Source of the DNA: Methanothermobacter sp. | GTDB taxonomy: Archaea > Methanobacteriota > Methanobacteria > Methanobacteriales > Methanothermobacteraceae | NCBI RefSeq assembly: GCF_030055435.1 | Contig: NZ_JASFYG010000003.1 | Span: 153,574-217,573, forward strand | Direction of reading: 5' to 3' | DNA length: 64,000 nt | Part shown: piece by piece, positions 1 through 9,802 of the stretch | Layout: every line of letters starts with the position of its first letter | Position numbering within the stretch: the first letter of the stretch is position 1 | Made by a program: the position numbers and the translations under genes | The notes under the pieces: model-generated | The model's input: the letters and a program-made list of their open reading frames with translations, nothing else | Told to the model about the DNA's origin: nothing | Database searches by the model: none

Positions 1-480
1 CTTAGGGTTGAGGCCGAACACCTCCAGGATGCAGGGGCAGTCATGATACAGATAGATGAACCATTCCTCTCAACGGGTATGGTGGATATGGGGACAGCAA
101 GAAGGGCTGTTAAACGCATTTCAGGGGCCCTCCATGTGGATGTCTCTCTACATGTATGCGGTGACATCAGCGGGGTTATTGGGGAACTCCTCACATTCCC
201 AGTTGATATGCTGGACCTTGAGTTTGCAGGAAGACCATCAAACCTTGAAGTGCTGGCAGAGAAATGGAGGGGCGATAAAAAACTGGGATTCGGCTGCGTT
301 GACACATCAACTGAGGCTGTTGAGTCCACCGATACCATAAAAGACCTTATTAAAAGGGGTGCTGATATAGTCGGGAAGGATAACCTCTATATAGACCCTG
401 ACTGTGGAATGAGGAAACTTCCAAGGAAGGCGGCATTCGCCAAACTCAGAAACATGGTTAAGGCTGCATCAGAGTTTTAG
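1..480 (+). CDS. metE: Archaeal methionine synthase MetE, C-terminal part (5' truncated by window edge)
   Basis: The reading frame is open from base 1, so the gene starts outside the window and about 159 C-terminal residues are present. The product transfers a methyl group to homocysteine to make methionine. Archaeal MetE is the short form that keeps only the catalytic barrel, and the characterised Methanothermobacter enzyme uses methylcobalamin as donor. Visible zinc-site elements are the His and Cys of LHVCGD and the later Cys of DPDCGMRKLP, in the usual MetE order. An EPFLS segment near the start fits the family's substrate loop. It ends 11 bases before thyA and is probably co-transcribed with it and mch, which groups C1-transfer functions. 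Nothing appears broken apart from the edge truncation. Confidence 0.9.
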   Translation, partial: LRVEAEHLQDAGAVMIQIDEPFLSTGMVDMGTARRAVKRISGALHVDVSLHVCGDISGVIGELLTFPVDMLDLEFAGRPSNLEVLAEKWRGDKKLGFGCVDTSTEAVESTDTIKDLIKRGADIVGKDNLYIDPDCGMRKLPRKAAFAKLRNMVKAASEF

Positions 481-491
481 GGTGTTCAGAG

Positions 492-1163
492 ATGTCCTAT
501 GAGATAAGCGTCGATGAAATTGCAGAGGGCTGGCTTAAACTTGTTAGGAAGATAATGAGTGATGGAAGAGAGATAAGGGATGAAAGGGGGTCCCTCACAA
601 GGGAGGTCATGAATACGGTTGTGACAATAAAAAACCCCCTAGGCAGGTCAGGGGACTTCTACCACCTCCCGGCCAGATCACTCATCAATATAAGGGTCCC
701 TGAGGGGTACTTCTGGAGTGGGGAGAAACTTGAGAAGTACTCAGAACAGTTCCTCTCAGATGACAGGAAGGGGTTCGTATACACCTATGGTAACCGTCTC
801 AGGGCACACTTCGGCGTGGACCAGGTGGATAGGGCGATAGAGAGGTTGAAAAACTGTAAAGAGTCCAGGAGGGCCACCATGGTCACATGGGACCCTGAAA
901 TAGATACTGAAAGTGATGAGGTCCCGTGCATGATCCTTGTGGACTTCAAAGTGAGGGAGGGGAGGCTCTTCACCACGGCACTCTGGCGCAGCCACGACAT
1001 CTACGGGGCATGGTTCCCCAACGCCGTTGGCCTCGCCTACCTTGCAGATCACGTTGCATCGGAGGTGGGGGTTGAGGTGGGGCATATAACCATCCACTCC
1101 ATTAGCGCTCATATATATGAGGTTAACTTCAAAGAAGCACAAGAGGTGATTGAAAATGGTTAG
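492..1163 (+). CDS. thyA: Thymidylate synthase, archaeal ThyA type
   Basis: It makes dTMP from dUMP by reductive methylation in the cytoplasm. The 223-residue protein is shorter than bacterial ThyA (about 264) but matches the methanogen type. The active-site cysteine lies in EVPCMILVDF. RSHDIYGAWFPNAVGL corresponds to the Arg-Ser...Asn dUMP-binding loop, and SAHIYE corresponds to the conserved HIY element. The ATG at 492 follows metE by 11 bases. The 3' end overlaps the start of mch by 8 bases, so the two are probably translationally coupled. In methanogens the C1 donor is likely a tetrahydromethanopterin derivative rather than folate; this is inference, supported by the mch neighbour. Confidence 0.93.
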   Translation: MSYEISVDEIAEGWLKLVRKIMSDGREIRDERGSLTREVMNTVVTIKNPLGRSGDFYHLPARSLINIRVPEGYFWSGEKLEKYSEQFLSDDRKGFVYTYGNRLRAHFGVDQVDRAIERLKNCKESRRATMVTWDPEIDTESDEVPCMILVDFKVREGRLFTTALWRSHDIYGAWFPNAVGLAYLADHVASEVGVEVGHITIHSISAHIYEVNFKEAQEVIENG

Positions 1164-2118
1164 TGTGAACATCGAGGCAAAAAAGATAGTTGACAGGATG
1201 ATTGAAGGTGCAGATGACCTTAAAATAAGCGTTGATAAACTTGAAAATGGCTCAACAGTCATAGACTGTGGTGTTAACGTTGATGGTAGCATAAAGGCCG
1301 GTGAACTCTACACCGCGGTGTGCCTAGGCGGCCTTGCAGATGTGGGCATATCAATACCCGGTGACCTCTCAGAGAGGTTAGCCCTACCCTCAGTCAAGAT
1401 AAAGACAGACTTCCCGGCCATCTCAACACTGGGCGCCCAGAAGGCAGGCTGGTCAGTCAGTGTTGGTGACTTCTTTGCCCTTGGGTCAGGACCTGCAAGG
1501 GCACTTGCACTTAAACCGGCAGAGACCTATGAGGAAATAGGCTACCAGGACGAGGCTGACATTGCAGTCCTCACACTTGAAGCAGATAAACTTCCAGGGG
1601 ATGACGTCACAGACAAGATTGCAGAGGAATGTGATGTTTCACCGGAGAATGTTTACGTACTCGTGGCCCCAACATCATCCCTTGTGGGTTCAATACAGAT
1701 ATCAGGTCGTGTGGTGGAGAACGGTACCTACAAGATGCTTGAGGCACTCCACTTCGATGTTAACAAGGTCAAATACGCCGCAGGTATCGCCCCAATAGCC
1801 CCCGTTGACCCTGACAGCCTGAAGGCAATGGGTAAAACCAATGACGCCGTCCTCTTTGGAGGCAGGACCTACTATTACATAGAATCAGAGGAGGGCGACG
1901 ATATAAAATCCCTTGCAGAGAACCTGCCATCATCAGCCTCTGAGGGCTACGGTAAACCATTCTACGACGTATTCAAGGAGGCGGACTACGACTTCTACAA
2001 GATAGACAAGGGCATGTTCGCACCAGCAGAGGTCGTCATAAATGACCTCAGAACCGGTGAGGTCTTCAGGGCAGGCTTCGTCAATGAAGAACTCCTGATG
2101 AAGTCCTTTGGACTTTAA
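1156..2118 (+). CDS. mch: Methenyltetrahydromethanopterin cyclohydrolase
   Basis: It interconverts N5-formyl-H4MPT and N5,N10-methenyl-H4MPT, a cytoplasmic step of CO2 reduction to methane. The protein has 320 residues, the family length. The N-terminus (MVSVNIEAKKIVDRM) and internal CLGGLADVGISIPGD and GSGPARALA segments are typical of Mch. The ATG at 1156 is preferred over an in-frame TTG at 1150 because GAGGTGAT at 1144-1151 is well placed before it and the length then matches the family. It overlaps thyA by 8 bases. A 33-base gap separates it from the DUF362 gene, so the run metE-thyA-mch-DUF362 may be one transcript. Confidence 0.96.
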   Translation: MVSVNIEAKKIVDRMIEGADDLKISVDKLENGSTVIDCGVNVDGSIKAGELYTAVCLGGLADVGISIPGDLSERLALPSVKIKTDFPAISTLGAQKAGWSVSVGDFFALGSGPARALALKPAETYEEIGYQDEADIAVLTLEADKLPGDDVTDKIAEECDVSPENVYVLVAPTSSLVGSIQISGRVVENGTYKMLEALHFDVNKVKYAAGIAPIAPVDPDSLKAMGKTNDAVLFGGRTYYYIESEEGDDIKSLAENLPSSASEGYGKPFYDVFKEADYDFYKIDKGMFAPAEVVINDLRTGEVFRAGFVNEELLMKSFGL

Positions 2119-2151
2119 TTTCTTTCTTAACTTTTTCTGGAGTAGCAGTTC

Positions 2152-3282
2152 ATGCCATCAGTATCAGTAACTCACTGCCAGTCCTATGACCCTGAAGAGG
2201 TGAGGGATGGTGTTAGGGAGTGCCTGGATCACCTGGGGGGTGTTAAAAAATTCGCATCACCCGGTGAGAGGGTCCTTCTGAAACCCAACATGCTCATGGC
2301 AGCCCCCCCTGAGAGACACGTCACAACACATCCAGCGGTTATCGAGGCGGTTGCAGAGCTCTTCATAGACATTGGGGCGGAGGTAAGAGTTGGGGACAGT
2401 CCAGGTGGATCCTTCAGGAATATAGAGAATTTCTGGAGGGCCACAGGGATACTTGACGTGGCAGAGAGGCTTGATATTGAACTCATAAACTTTGAGGCAT
2501 CCGGGTCATACTTAATGGGAGGGGAGGGCTACCCCATCTCAAGGCCAGTTGTGGATAGTGACACCGTTGTCAACCTCCCCAAGCTCAAGACCCACTCCAT
2601 GACCATCTTCACCTGTGCTGTCAAGAACATGTACGGTGCTGTACCCGGCTTCAGGAAGGCTGATTATCACAGGGAACACCCGGGGCCATCTGAGTTTGCT
2701 GAGAAGCTCCTCGAGATCTACCTGCTTACGGATCCTGCACTCACCCTGGTGGATGGGGTGGTGGGGATGGAGGGCAATGGTCCCTCAGGAGGGGATCCAA
2801 GAGACCTTGGGCTTCTTCTGGCATCCGAGGATGCACTGGCACTTGACATTTACATACCCCTGCTCCTTGGGATGGACCCGTTCAGGGTACCTGTGAATGA
2901 GGCTGCAAGGAGGAGAAACCTTGCTCCTGACCCTTCAGATATAGAAGTTCTGGGATTCGAAGCTGAAGTGGTGGATGACTTCAGGTGGCCCTCCAACATA
3001 TACTACACCCTTGATCTGCTCCCATCGGGTCTTGCACGTGCACTCATGAAACTCTGGTGGTCAAGGCCAGCCATAGACCCTGAAAGGTGCAGGAACTGTA
3101 ATGTATGTGTTGAGAGTTGCCCTGCCGACGCCCTGAAGTCAGGGGCGCTGGTACCAGAGTTTGACTACTCCAGCTGCATAAACTGCCTCTGCTGCATGGA
3201 GGTATGCCCACACAGGGCTTTCTACCAGGATAAAAGCCTCCTCTACAGGCTTACCAGTCTGTTCTCGGGGGTGCTCAAATAG
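2152..3282 (+). CDS. DUF362 protein with two C-terminal [4Fe-4S] ferredoxin motifs
   Basis: A 376-residue cytoplasmic protein. Residues 1 to about 290 form a DUF362 domain, with RVLLKPNML near residue 40 and VVNLPKLKTHS near residue 140. The C-terminus carries two cluster motifs of the CxxCxxCxxxCP type: CRNCNVCVESCP, and CINCLCCMEVCP close to the end. The arrangement suggests electron transfer coupled to an unknown reaction; the substrate is not known for this family. It lies just downstream of mch on the same strand, which hints at methanogenic electron metabolism, but that is only context. Confidence 0.85.
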   Translation: MPSVSVTHCQSYDPEEVRDGVRECLDHLGGVKKFASPGERVLLKPNMLMAAPPERHVTTHPAVIEAVAELFIDIGAEVRVGDSPGGSFRNIENFWRATGILDVAERLDIELINFEASGSYLMGGEGYPISRPVVDSDTVVNLPKLKTHSMTIFTCAVKNMYGAVPGFRKADYHREHPGPSEFAEKLLEIYLLTDPALTLVDGVVGMEGNGPSGGDPRDLGLLLASEDALALDIYIPLLLGMDPFRVPVNEAARRRNLAPDPSDIEVLGFEAEVVDDFRWPSNIYYTLDLLPSGLARALMKLWWSRPAIDPERCRNCNVCVESCPADALKSGALVPEFDYSSCINCLCCMEVCPHRAFYQDKSLLYRLTSLFSGVLK

Positions 3283-3310
3283 CTTTTTTCTGAAGTTGGC
3301 GGTAAGTACA

Positions 3311-3393
3311 CACCAAAACTTTTATTGATATCTGAGTCTGGGGGACCCTACAACCCTAATCTGGGAGGCGAACACCAAAACTTTTATTGATAT
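3311..3393 (+). promoter_or_regulatory. Duplicated promoter element upstream of the yjbQ-like gene
   Basis: The 21-base string CACCAAAACTTTTATTGATAT occurs at 3311-3331 and again, identically, at 3373-3393, a 62-base period. Each copy resembles an archaeal BRE plus a weak TATA box (CCAAAA followed by TTTTATT). The same CACCAAAA core precedes the tRNA-Thr promoter at 26194. The distal edge of the second copy is 27 bases from the ATG at 3421, a suitable distance for transcription of the next gene. The first copy may be a second start site or a by-product of local duplication. Confidence 0.5.
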
Positions 3394-3420
3394 GGGGCCA
3401 TAACTAAAACCGGTGTTTCC

Positions 3421-3834
3421 ATGGAATTCTATACAGAGGAGATTCCACTGCGAACCTCAATGCGGGTTGAACTCATTGATATAACATCCATGGTTTCAGG
3501 GGTCCTCGAGTCATCCGGAATAAAGGAGGGGATACTGAACATCTTCTCAAGGCATTCCACATCAGCGATATTCATAAATGAAAATGAGACACGGCTTCTG
3601 GGGGACATAGAGTCAATGCTCTCAGGTATGGTGCCTTCAGGCGGTTCATATGGCCATAATGTAATAGATAACAATGCCGATTCCCACCTGAGGGCCGTGC
3701 TTCTTGGTGGTAGCCAGACGATTCCGGTGGTAAATGGGAAGATGGACCTGGGTACATGGCAGAGCATATTCTTTGCTGAACTTGACGGACCAAGAAACAG
3801 GAGGATCAGGGTTTCGGTTGCTGGTAGGCCCTGA
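3421..3834 (+). CDS. YjbQ/UPF0047 family protein
   Basis: A 137-residue single-domain protein of the YjbQ family (secondary thiamine-phosphate synthase enzyme family). Family features are HSTSAIFINENE near residue 46, SYGHNVIDNNADSH near residue 77 with conserved histidines, and LGTWQSIFFAELDGPRNRR at the C-terminus. Some bacterial relatives show weak thiamine-phosphate synthase activity, but the true role is unsettled and the family is often viewed as a metal-binding or damage-control enzyme. It appears monocistronic, with its own promoter region upstream and a hairpin downstream facing pheT. Confidence 0.85.
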   Translation: MEFYTEEIPLRTSMRVELIDITSMVSGVLESSGIKEGILNIFSRHSTSAIFINENETRLLGDIESMLSGMVPSGGSYGHNVIDNNADSHLRAVLLGGSQTIPVVNGKMDLGTWQSIFFAELDGPRNRRIRVSVAGRP

Positions 3835-3852
3835 AAGTCGTTTATGGGGCTG

Positions 3853-3893
3853 AGGGTTTTTTGTGAACCCTAACCCGGTTATTTATTTTTTCC
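3853..3893 (+). terminator. Hairpin plus T-run after the yjbQ-like gene
   Basis: AGGGTT at 3853-3858 can pair with AACCCT at 3866-3871 across a 7-base loop, followed by a T-rich stretch at about 3880-3893. It lies between two convergent genes, so it could end the plus-strand transcript. Archaeal termination depends mainly on the T-tract, so the hairpin may be incidental. Confidence 0.45.
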
Positions 3894-3940
3894 TACTGGA
3901 GGATCACGATACCTAACGATCTGGGATTCAGCTTGGATAT

Positions 3941-5596
3941 TCACTTCTCCTCGAATTCAATTTCAAGGGCAATAACAGGGTACTCCAGGTTGAAGTTTGT
4001 CACAACCTCGGGGTGCACCTCACCGAAGAACCCTCTTATTTTTGATGATTCACCCTCAGATTCAATGGCTGCACACCTCCCCCTTATGAATGATGGGTGG
4101 TCAAGGGGTTCCACTCTGAACTCATATCCAAGGTTCTCAACCACTGCCGCCGCAATTGACTTGATCTCGGTGAACCCCGCGCTTGAGTGGGTGACTGCAC
4201 ATGCAAGTTTCTTCACGGTACGTGTACGGGTCTCGGCTTCAGGGTCAATGTATACCACGTCACCAACCTCGAATATTCTCTGGGGGAGGTCCTCATGCCT
4301 GTTATCCTCAAGGAATTCAAGGAGACCATTCAGGAGGCTCTTGCGGATCATGGTCCGATCCTGTGAAATTGGCTGGGCAACCTGCACCCTTTCATCCTCC
4401 TCAAGCCTCATTTTCTGGTAGTGGCTCTCCTCACTCGTCAGCATGAGGCTCATCACCTCCTGGAAGCCCAGACCCACCATAACCTCCCTTATGAATTTAT
4501 CGGCCCTGTTCCAGTTATCCTCCTCTGCAATGGTTGCAACTTCAGGGATGAGGGGTTCGATCCTCCCTATGCAGTACTGGGTTGCTATGTTCTCCACAAG
4601 GTCAACCTCGTGGAGGATGTCCACCCTGTAGGCCGGGATAACCGCAAGGACCTCGTCAGGAGAGACAATGGATGCATCCATACGGGCCTTCATGAGGAGC
4701 CCTTTAATCTCAGCAGCGTCAAGTTCAATGCCTGTTATGCGTGAAGCTGTTGATACAGAGACACTCATCTCCTTTGGTGTGAGGTCCGGCAGCCTTAACT
4801 CAGAATCAGGACGCCTCACCGTTACTGACCTTATGACACCACCAGACTCTGCAAATGACGTGCATATGATGTTCAGGGCCTGGTTAACTGCCCTCTCATC
4901 GGTGCCTGTAACATCAACCAGTATCCTTTCTGTCTCTGTGGTTAACTTGGTGAGTTCCCCGTTTATTATGGGGGGAAGGGAGAGTACATCTCCATTCTTA
5001 TCGGTTATCAGGGGATACCTTTCATGGTCCCTAAGGAGATGTGCGTAGGCCACACCCTTGGGGTGCTCCTCCAGTATCTCCCGGGGGGTCATTTCACATA
5101 CACTCTCAAGAGGCGTGAATGTGACACCCTCAGGTTCAACTCCACTGTAGAGGAAGGGCGGCTCAACACGGTCAAGGTCATGTATACCAATGGCCACCTT
5201 CCTCCGGTCACGCCCGATAACCCAGTGGAGGTCCTCTTGGAACTCCATGACCTGTTTGAGCTTCTTATCTGTGAATCTCACATTTTCAATGACAGCCATT
5301 CCAAGGTGGGGCCTCACATTGAGGACAGATTCATCAACGGTCACCTCAATGTCTGATTCAGGAACATCATAACGGGGCATGCCTGTTTCAATCCCCAGAA
5401 ATCCCCTGAGGCTCCTTGCAACACCCTCAACCGAGAGGAGGTCAGGGCGGTTGGGGAAGAATTCAACCTTAATACCCTCATCATCAAAGTCCTCAATGTC
5501 ACTCCCCATCATCGGAAGAACTTCAATGAGCCTTTCTCTATCAATGTCAATGCCCAGTTCCTTCAGGTCATCGTAATCCAACGTTATAACAGGCAT
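3941..5596 (-). CDS. pheT: Phenylalanyl-tRNA synthetase beta subunit
   Basis: The beta subunit of the (alpha-beta)2 enzyme that charges tRNA-Phe. The 551-residue length is that of the archaeal/eukaryal form, which lacks the bacterial N-terminal tRNA-binding extension and C-terminal anticodon-binding domain. Recognisable parts are the N-terminal [27 protein letters not shown] near residue 50, the B5-like region around residues 275-350, and the catalytic-like core with IFEVGDVV near residue 440. The ATG at 5596 is preceded by GGAGAGAT. The alpha subunit gene (pheS) lies 27 kb away at 33083, so the two subunits are not in one operon here. Confidence 0.95.
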   Translation of the reverse strand: MPVITLDYDDLKELGIDIDRERLIEVLPMMGSDIEDFDDEGIKVEFFPNRPDLLSVEGVARSLRGFLGIETGMPRYDVPESDIEVTVDESVLNVRPHLGMAVIENVRFTDKKLKQVMEFQEDLHWVIGRDRRKVAIGIHDLDRVEPPFLYSGVEPEGVTFTPLESVCEMTPREILEEHPKGVAYAHLLRDHERYPLITDKNGDVLSLPPIINGELTKLTTETERILVDVTGTDERAVNQALNIICTSFAESGGVIRSVTVRRPDSELRLPDLTPKEMSVSVSTASRITGIELDAAEIKGLLMKARMDASIVSPDEVLAVIPAYRVDILHEVDLVENIATQYCIGRIEPLIPEVATIAEEDNWNRADKFIREVMVGLGFQEVMSLMLTSEESHYQKMRLEEDERVQVAQPISQDRTMIRKSLLNGLLEFLEDNRHEDLPQRIFEVGDVVYIDPEAETRTRTVKKLACAVTHSSAGFTEIKSIAAAVVENLGYEFRVEPLDHPSFIRGRCAAIESEGESSKIRGFFGEVHPEVVTNFNLEYPVIALEIEFEEK

Positions 5597-5723
5597 GGTG
5601 ATCTCTCCGGTAAAGATGATGGTTCAAATTATCATGGGTATCCAATAAATAATTAACCCGCCCCCCTTATCTCAACATTCATATAGTCCAGGGAACAGAA
5701 AATACATAAAGGGGGTGAGATTG

Positions 5724-6614
5724 TTGAGACACATTTTATTTGCTACATTTTTTGTAATCGCGATTCTCATGGGTGCAGCATCAGCTGCAGCTGTGGATCA
5801 GACACCTGCAAATAAGAGCTGGAGTAACTGGGGGTCATCAGGGACCCATCACCATGAGGTGGACTCTGACTGCTGCTCGGTGGTGGTTAATGTTAATGAG
5901 AGTGACGCTGTCTTTGCCTACAGGCGGGATTCCACCTATGCCGCCACCCTCAAGATTCAGAAGACGGTCTGGAATGGCAGGGAAACTCTGAAGGAATACA
6001 AGACCGTCAACGGATACTTTTTCCACACCATAATCTCAGAGGGCGGCTGGATGATGGGGGCCGGCGGACCCGATATAGTCTGGATAAACCGGGCCCTTGA
6101 GTCCATAGGTGGAGACATCATCCGGCGCGGCAATGTGACATCCTATGATATGAAGAGGGCCCACAGCCTCGTGAGGAAACTCGGCCTTGGACACTTTGTT
6201 ATAAGGGGCCCGGGGGGTCAGGCAGGGGTTTCAATTTACAGGAGGGGCTACTCAAGGCTCTCGGTATTCAGGCTGCGGAATGGGGAGTACATAAGTGTAC
6301 CCAACAGCCCATCCTATTACAGGAGAGGCTACTATTCACGCTGGAGCGAAAATCCCCTTAAGGCAGCGGTTTATGCTGCCGGGACAGACCGCTGGGGATA
6401 CAACAGGCGAAACATACTTCTCTACGAGACCCTGAGCAGGGAGAACTCCACACTTCTGAGGGTGCACGCAACCTTTGATGGGGGCAGGCTCCTTGGAAGA
6501 AACCGTGGAAGGCCCGATAACATAATATTCCTTGGAAAATATGTGGCAGCATCATCACTGCCACGGATACCCACCACAAAATTCATAGGCTCTTTGTCAC
6601 TGAAGAGAAACTGA
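5724..6614 (+). CDS. Secreted protein, Methanobacteriales-type, possible Ntn-like cysteine hydrolase
   Basis: About 296 residues with a clear signal peptide (hydrophobic stretch ending ...MGAASAAAVD). GGGGGTGA at 5711-5718 points to the TTG at 5724 rather than the GTG at 5715. After the signal comes a THHHEVDSDCCSV segment followed by FAYRRDSTY. A Cys-Ser pair near residue 51 followed about 20 residues later by Arg-x-Asp recalls the C-S/T...R-N-x-D arrangement of Ntn cysteine hydrolases such as bile-salt hydrolase and peptidase C45. That link is weak inference from spacing only. The middle is Gly-rich (GHFVIRGPGGQAG) and the C-terminal half is Arg/Tyr-rich. It is flanked by pheT (divergent) and a small membrane protein (convergent). 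Function unknown; probably in the pseudomurein zone. Confidence 0.7.
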   Translation: MRHILFATFFVIAILMGAASAAAVDQTPANKSWSNWGSSGTHHHEVDSDCCSVVVNVNESDAVFAYRRDSTYAATLKIQKTVWNGRETLKEYKTVNGYFFHTIISEGGWMMGAGGPDIVWINRALESIGGDIIRRGNVTSYDMKRAHSLVRKLGLGHFVIRGPGGQAGVSIYRRGYSRLSVFRLRNGEYISVPNSPSYYRRGYYSRWSENPLKAAVYAAGTDRWGYNRRNILLYETLSRENSTLLRVHATFDGGRLLGRNRGRPDNIIFLGKYVAASSLPRIPTTKFIGSLSLKRN

Positions 6615-6652
6615 TAAATACAGATCAATTGATTTAAAAGGAAAATGTATTT

Positions 6653-7012
6653 CTAGAGGGCAGAGAAGACCATTATGAAGAAAACCGATTCCACGGTGAA
6701 GTGGAGAGCCCTGTGATACAGCCATCCATGGTCTACCCCACTCAGCTGATGGTAAAGATCCACAATAAGGTGTATGAGGGCTGCAAGGAACCCTATCTCA
6801 AATGAGAGAAACACAAGGGACAGCACTATGAAGTGGAAGAGGGCCTCCAGGCCCTCATGGACCAGCCACAGCTGTATGTTCGATGAGACCGTCTCCTTGA
6901 TGATCCCGGCAAGAAGTATGTAGAAGTCAAAGAAGACATTCCAGAGTATCCTCGTGTGTATCTCATCACTTATTGCAAGGAAGAGTGCTATGTAGAACCA
7001 GATCAACTCCAT
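6653..7012 (-). CDS. Small integral membrane protein with conserved-looking His/Asp residues
   Basis: A 119-residue, strongly hydrophobic protein with about four membrane segments. I start it at the second ATG (MELIWFY, base 7012) because GGTGA lies six bases before it and directly abuts the ATG at 7018. Polar residues are concentrated in [10 protein letters not shown] and in [12 protein letters not shown]...[11 protein letters not shown], giving a His-rich motif within or next to helices that could bind metal. I do not recognise a named family. It converges on the secreted gene upstream and is divergent from valS. Confidence 0.6.
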   Translation of the reverse strand: MELIWFYIALFLAISDEIHTRILWNVFFDFYILLAGIIKETVSSNIQLWLVHEGLEALFHFIVLSLVFLSFEIGFLAALIHLIVDLYHQLSGVDHGWLYHRALHFTVESVFFIMVFSAL

Positions 7013-7077
7013 TGGCATTCACCATATGAGAACTTGCTCTCCTTTTATTTCTCCACAAAGTTAGAGTATTCAAACAT

Positions 7078-7087
7078 CTTTATAAAG
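7078..7087 (+). promoter_or_regulatory. TATA box of valS
   Basis: CTTTATAAAG is placed so that transcription would begin near 7108-7112. This is the main argument for starting valS at the ATG at 7155 rather than at an upstream in-frame codon at 7089. Confidence 0.6.
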
Positions 7088-7154
7088 ATTGGGTAGTGAA
7101 TATTATCATATAACTTTTCCAGCACTTCACAGCTTCTATCAGGGAGAGAATAAG

Positions 7155-9785
7155 ATGACCGATAACCAGATCTCAAAGGATTACAACCATAAAAACGAGG
7201 TTAAATGGCAGAAAAAATGGCAGGAAGATGGCATATACCGGTTCATAGGGTCAGGGACAAAGCCCAGGTACATCATAGACACGCCACCACCATACCCCAC
7301 AGGATCCATACACATGGGTCACGTACTCAACTGGGTCTATATGGACATAATAGCAAGGTTCAGGAGGATGAGGGGATTCGATGTCCTCTTTCCCCAGGGC
7401 TGGGACTGTCATGGTCTCCCAACGGAGGTAAAGGTTGAGGAGACCTATAACATAAAGAAGAGTGATGTTTCCCGTGAGGAATTCAGGCGCCTCTGCGTGG
7501 AACTAACACAGGAAAACATAAAGATGATGAAGGAGCAGATGCAGCGCCTTGGCTTCAGCCAGGACTGGAGCCATGAATTCGTGACCATGACCCCCGAGTA
7601 CATGAGGAGAACCCAGCTCTCATTCCTCCGCATGTACGAGGACGGCCTCATATACCAGGGCGTGCACCCGGTCAACTGGTGTCCAAGGTGTGAAACTGCG
7701 ATAGCCTTTGCAGAGGTTGAATACGTTGAGAACGAGACAAACCTCAACTATGTGAGGTTCCCTGTTAATGGTGGTGAAGATATAGAGATAGCCACAACAA
7801 GGCCGGAGCTCATGGCAGCCTGCGTGGCGGTGGCTGTGCACCCTGATGATGAGAGATTCAGTGAATTTGAGGGTAAGGAGATAGAGGTACCCCTATTCGG
7901 CCAGAAGGTTAAACTGATAAAGGACCCTGATGTTGACCCTGAATTCGGTACTGGCGCTGTCATGATATGTACCTTCGGGGACAAGACAGACGTTACCTGG
8001 GTCAACCGCCATAACCTAGACATTATAGAAGCGATAGATGAAAGGGGTTACATGACAGAGGCCGCAGGCAAATACAAGGGTCTTACCATAAGGGAGTGCA
8101 AAGAACAGATAGTTAAGGACCTTGAAAGGGAGGGCTTCCTCCTGAAAAAGGAGCCTGTCAAGCAGAACGTGGGCACCTGCTGGAGGTGCAAGACACCCAT
8201 AGAGATCCTGGTCAAGAAGCAGTGGTTTGTGGCGGTAAAGAAACTCATACCCGATGTTAGAAGGGCCGCTGAGGAAATGGAATGGGTGCCCGAACACATG
8301 AAGACCAGGCTCCTCAACTGGACAGGGTCCATGGACTGGGACTGGTGCATATCAAGGCAGAGGATATTCGCAACACCCATACCCGTCTGGTACTGCAAGG
8401 AATGCGGAAGGGTCCACGTTGCAGATGAGGATATGCTTCCGGTTGACCCTACAAAGGATGAACCAGGAATAAAATGTGAATGCGGAAGCACAGAATTCAT
8501 TGGCGAGGAGGACGTCCTTGACACCTGGATGGACAGCTCAATATCCCCTCTCTCGGTTGCAGGATGGCCAGATGAATCCTACAGGGACCTCTTCCCCGCA
8601 AACCTGAGGCCACAGGGACACGACATAATCCGTACCTGGGCATTCTACACCATACTCAGATGCCTAGCACTTACCGGTGAAAAACCCTTCAATGAGATAG
8701 TGATAAACGGGATGGTCTTCGGTGAGGACGGACATAAGATGAGCAAGTCCAGGGGAAATGTGATAGCACCAGAGGAGGTCCTTGAGGACTACGGTGCCGA
8801 TGCACTGAGGCTCTGGGCCGCAGGCAGTGTGCCAGGGTCAGACGTTCCATTTGCCTGGAAGGACGTGAAGTACGGCTACAAGTTCCTGAGGAAATTCTGG
8901 AATGCATTCAGGTTCATAAGTATCCACCTGGGAGATGAGAGGGAAGCGGAATTCAGGCCGCTTGACCGCTGGATACTCTCCAGGCTCATGAACCTGGTGA
9001 GAGACGTTACAGAGAGTCTGGAGGAGTACAACTTCGCAGCAGCGGTGGGGAGGATCCAGAATTTCGTCTGGCATGACTTCTGTGACGAGTACATAGAGGC
9101 TGTCAAGTACCGGCTGTACTCAGAGGGGGATGAGGCCTCAAGGGTGGCAGCCCAGACCACCCTGCGGCTGGTCCTTGAGACATGCCTCAGGCTCCTTGCC
9201 CCGGTGACACCCCACTTCACAGAGGAGGTTCACCAGCACATCGGTGAGGGATCAATACATGTGAAAAGCTGGCCAGAGTACCGACCTGAGCTGGTTGATC
9301 CTGAAATCGAGAGGATGGGTGACCTTGCAGTTGAGGTTATAGGTGAAATCAGGAGGTTCAAGTCATCATCAAAGATGCCCCTCAACGCACCTCTCCAATC
9401 AGCCACCATCTACACGGATGAGGATTCAGCGGCGATGATAGAACCATTCCTCCAGGACATAGCAGGGACGATGAATATATCTGAGGTGGGCCTTGAGACA
9501 GGTGAACCTGAAATAAGAGAGCGGGTCGTGGAACTTGAACCGAGAATGGAGAGGATAGGGCCTGAGTTCAGGGGAGACGCCCCTGCCATAATCTCCTATC
9601 TTCAGGAATCTGACCCCCAGGATGTCTACGATGAACTCCAGGAAAAGGGGGAAATAGAGGTTGCTGGAAGAAGACTCACAGCCGAATACATAAGCTTCAG
9701 AAAGGAGGTTGTGGGAACAGCCGGCGAAAGGGTCGATGTGCTCAACATGGATGAACCTGAGATCATAATAGAAATAGTGCGCTGA
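7155..9785 (+). CDS. valS: Valyl-tRNA synthetase
   Basis: A class I synthetase that charges tRNA-Val. The 876-residue protein shows the HIGH-type motif in [16 protein letters not shown] near residue 45, a CP1 editing insertion ([19 protein letters not shown]), zinc-ribbon cysteines ([22 protein letters not shown]), and the KMSKS loop in [10 protein letters not shown] near residue 530. The C-terminal half carries the helical anticodon-binding domain. The ATG at 7155 has AGGGAGAGA at 7141-7149, correct spacing, and lies downstream of the predicted transcription start. aroA follows after 17 bases and is probably co-transcribed. Confidence 0.97.
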   Translation: MTDNQISKDYNHKNEVKWQKKWQEDGIYRFIGSGTKPRYIIDTPPPYPTGSIHMGHVLNWVYMDIIARFRRMRGFDVLFPQGWDCHGLPTEVKVEETYNIKKSDVSREEFRRLCVELTQENIKMMKEQMQRLGFSQDWSHEFVTMTPEYMRRTQLSFLRMYEDGLIYQGVHPVNWCPRCETAIAFAEVEYVENETNLNYVRFPVNGGEDIEIATTRPELMAACVAVAVHPDDERFSEFEGKEIEVPLFGQKVKLIKDPDVDPEFGTGAVMICTFGDKTDVTWVNRHNLDIIEAIDERGYMTEAAGKYKGLTIRECKEQIVKDLEREGFLLKKEPVKQNVGTCWRCKTPIEILVKKQWFVAVKKLIPDVRRAAEEMEWVPEHMKTRLLNWTGSMDWDWCISRQRIFATPIPVWYCKECGRVHVADEDMLPVDPTKDEPGIKCECGSTEFIGEEDVLDTWMDSSISPLSVAGWPDESYRDLFPANLRPQGHDIIRTWAFYTILRCLALTGEKPFNEIVINGMVFGEDGHKMSKSRGNVIAPEEVLEDYGADALRLWAAGSVPGSDVPFAWKDVKYGYKFLRKFWNAFRFISIHLGDEREAEFRPLDRWILSRLMNLVRDVTESLEEYNFAAAVGRIQNFVWHDFCDEYIEAVKYRLYSEGDEASRVAAQTTLRLVLETCLRLLAPVTPHFTEEVHQHIGEGSIHVKSWPEYRPELVDPEIERMGDLAVEVIGEIRRFKSSSKMPLNAPLQSATIYTDEDSAAMIEPFLQDIAGTMNISEVGLETGEPEIRERVVELEPRMERIGPEFRGDAPAIISYLQESDPQDVYDELQEKGEIEVAGRRLTAEYISFRKEVVGTAGERVDVLNMDEPEIIIEIVR

Positions 9786-9802
9786 TCCTCCGAGGTGCTT
9801 CA

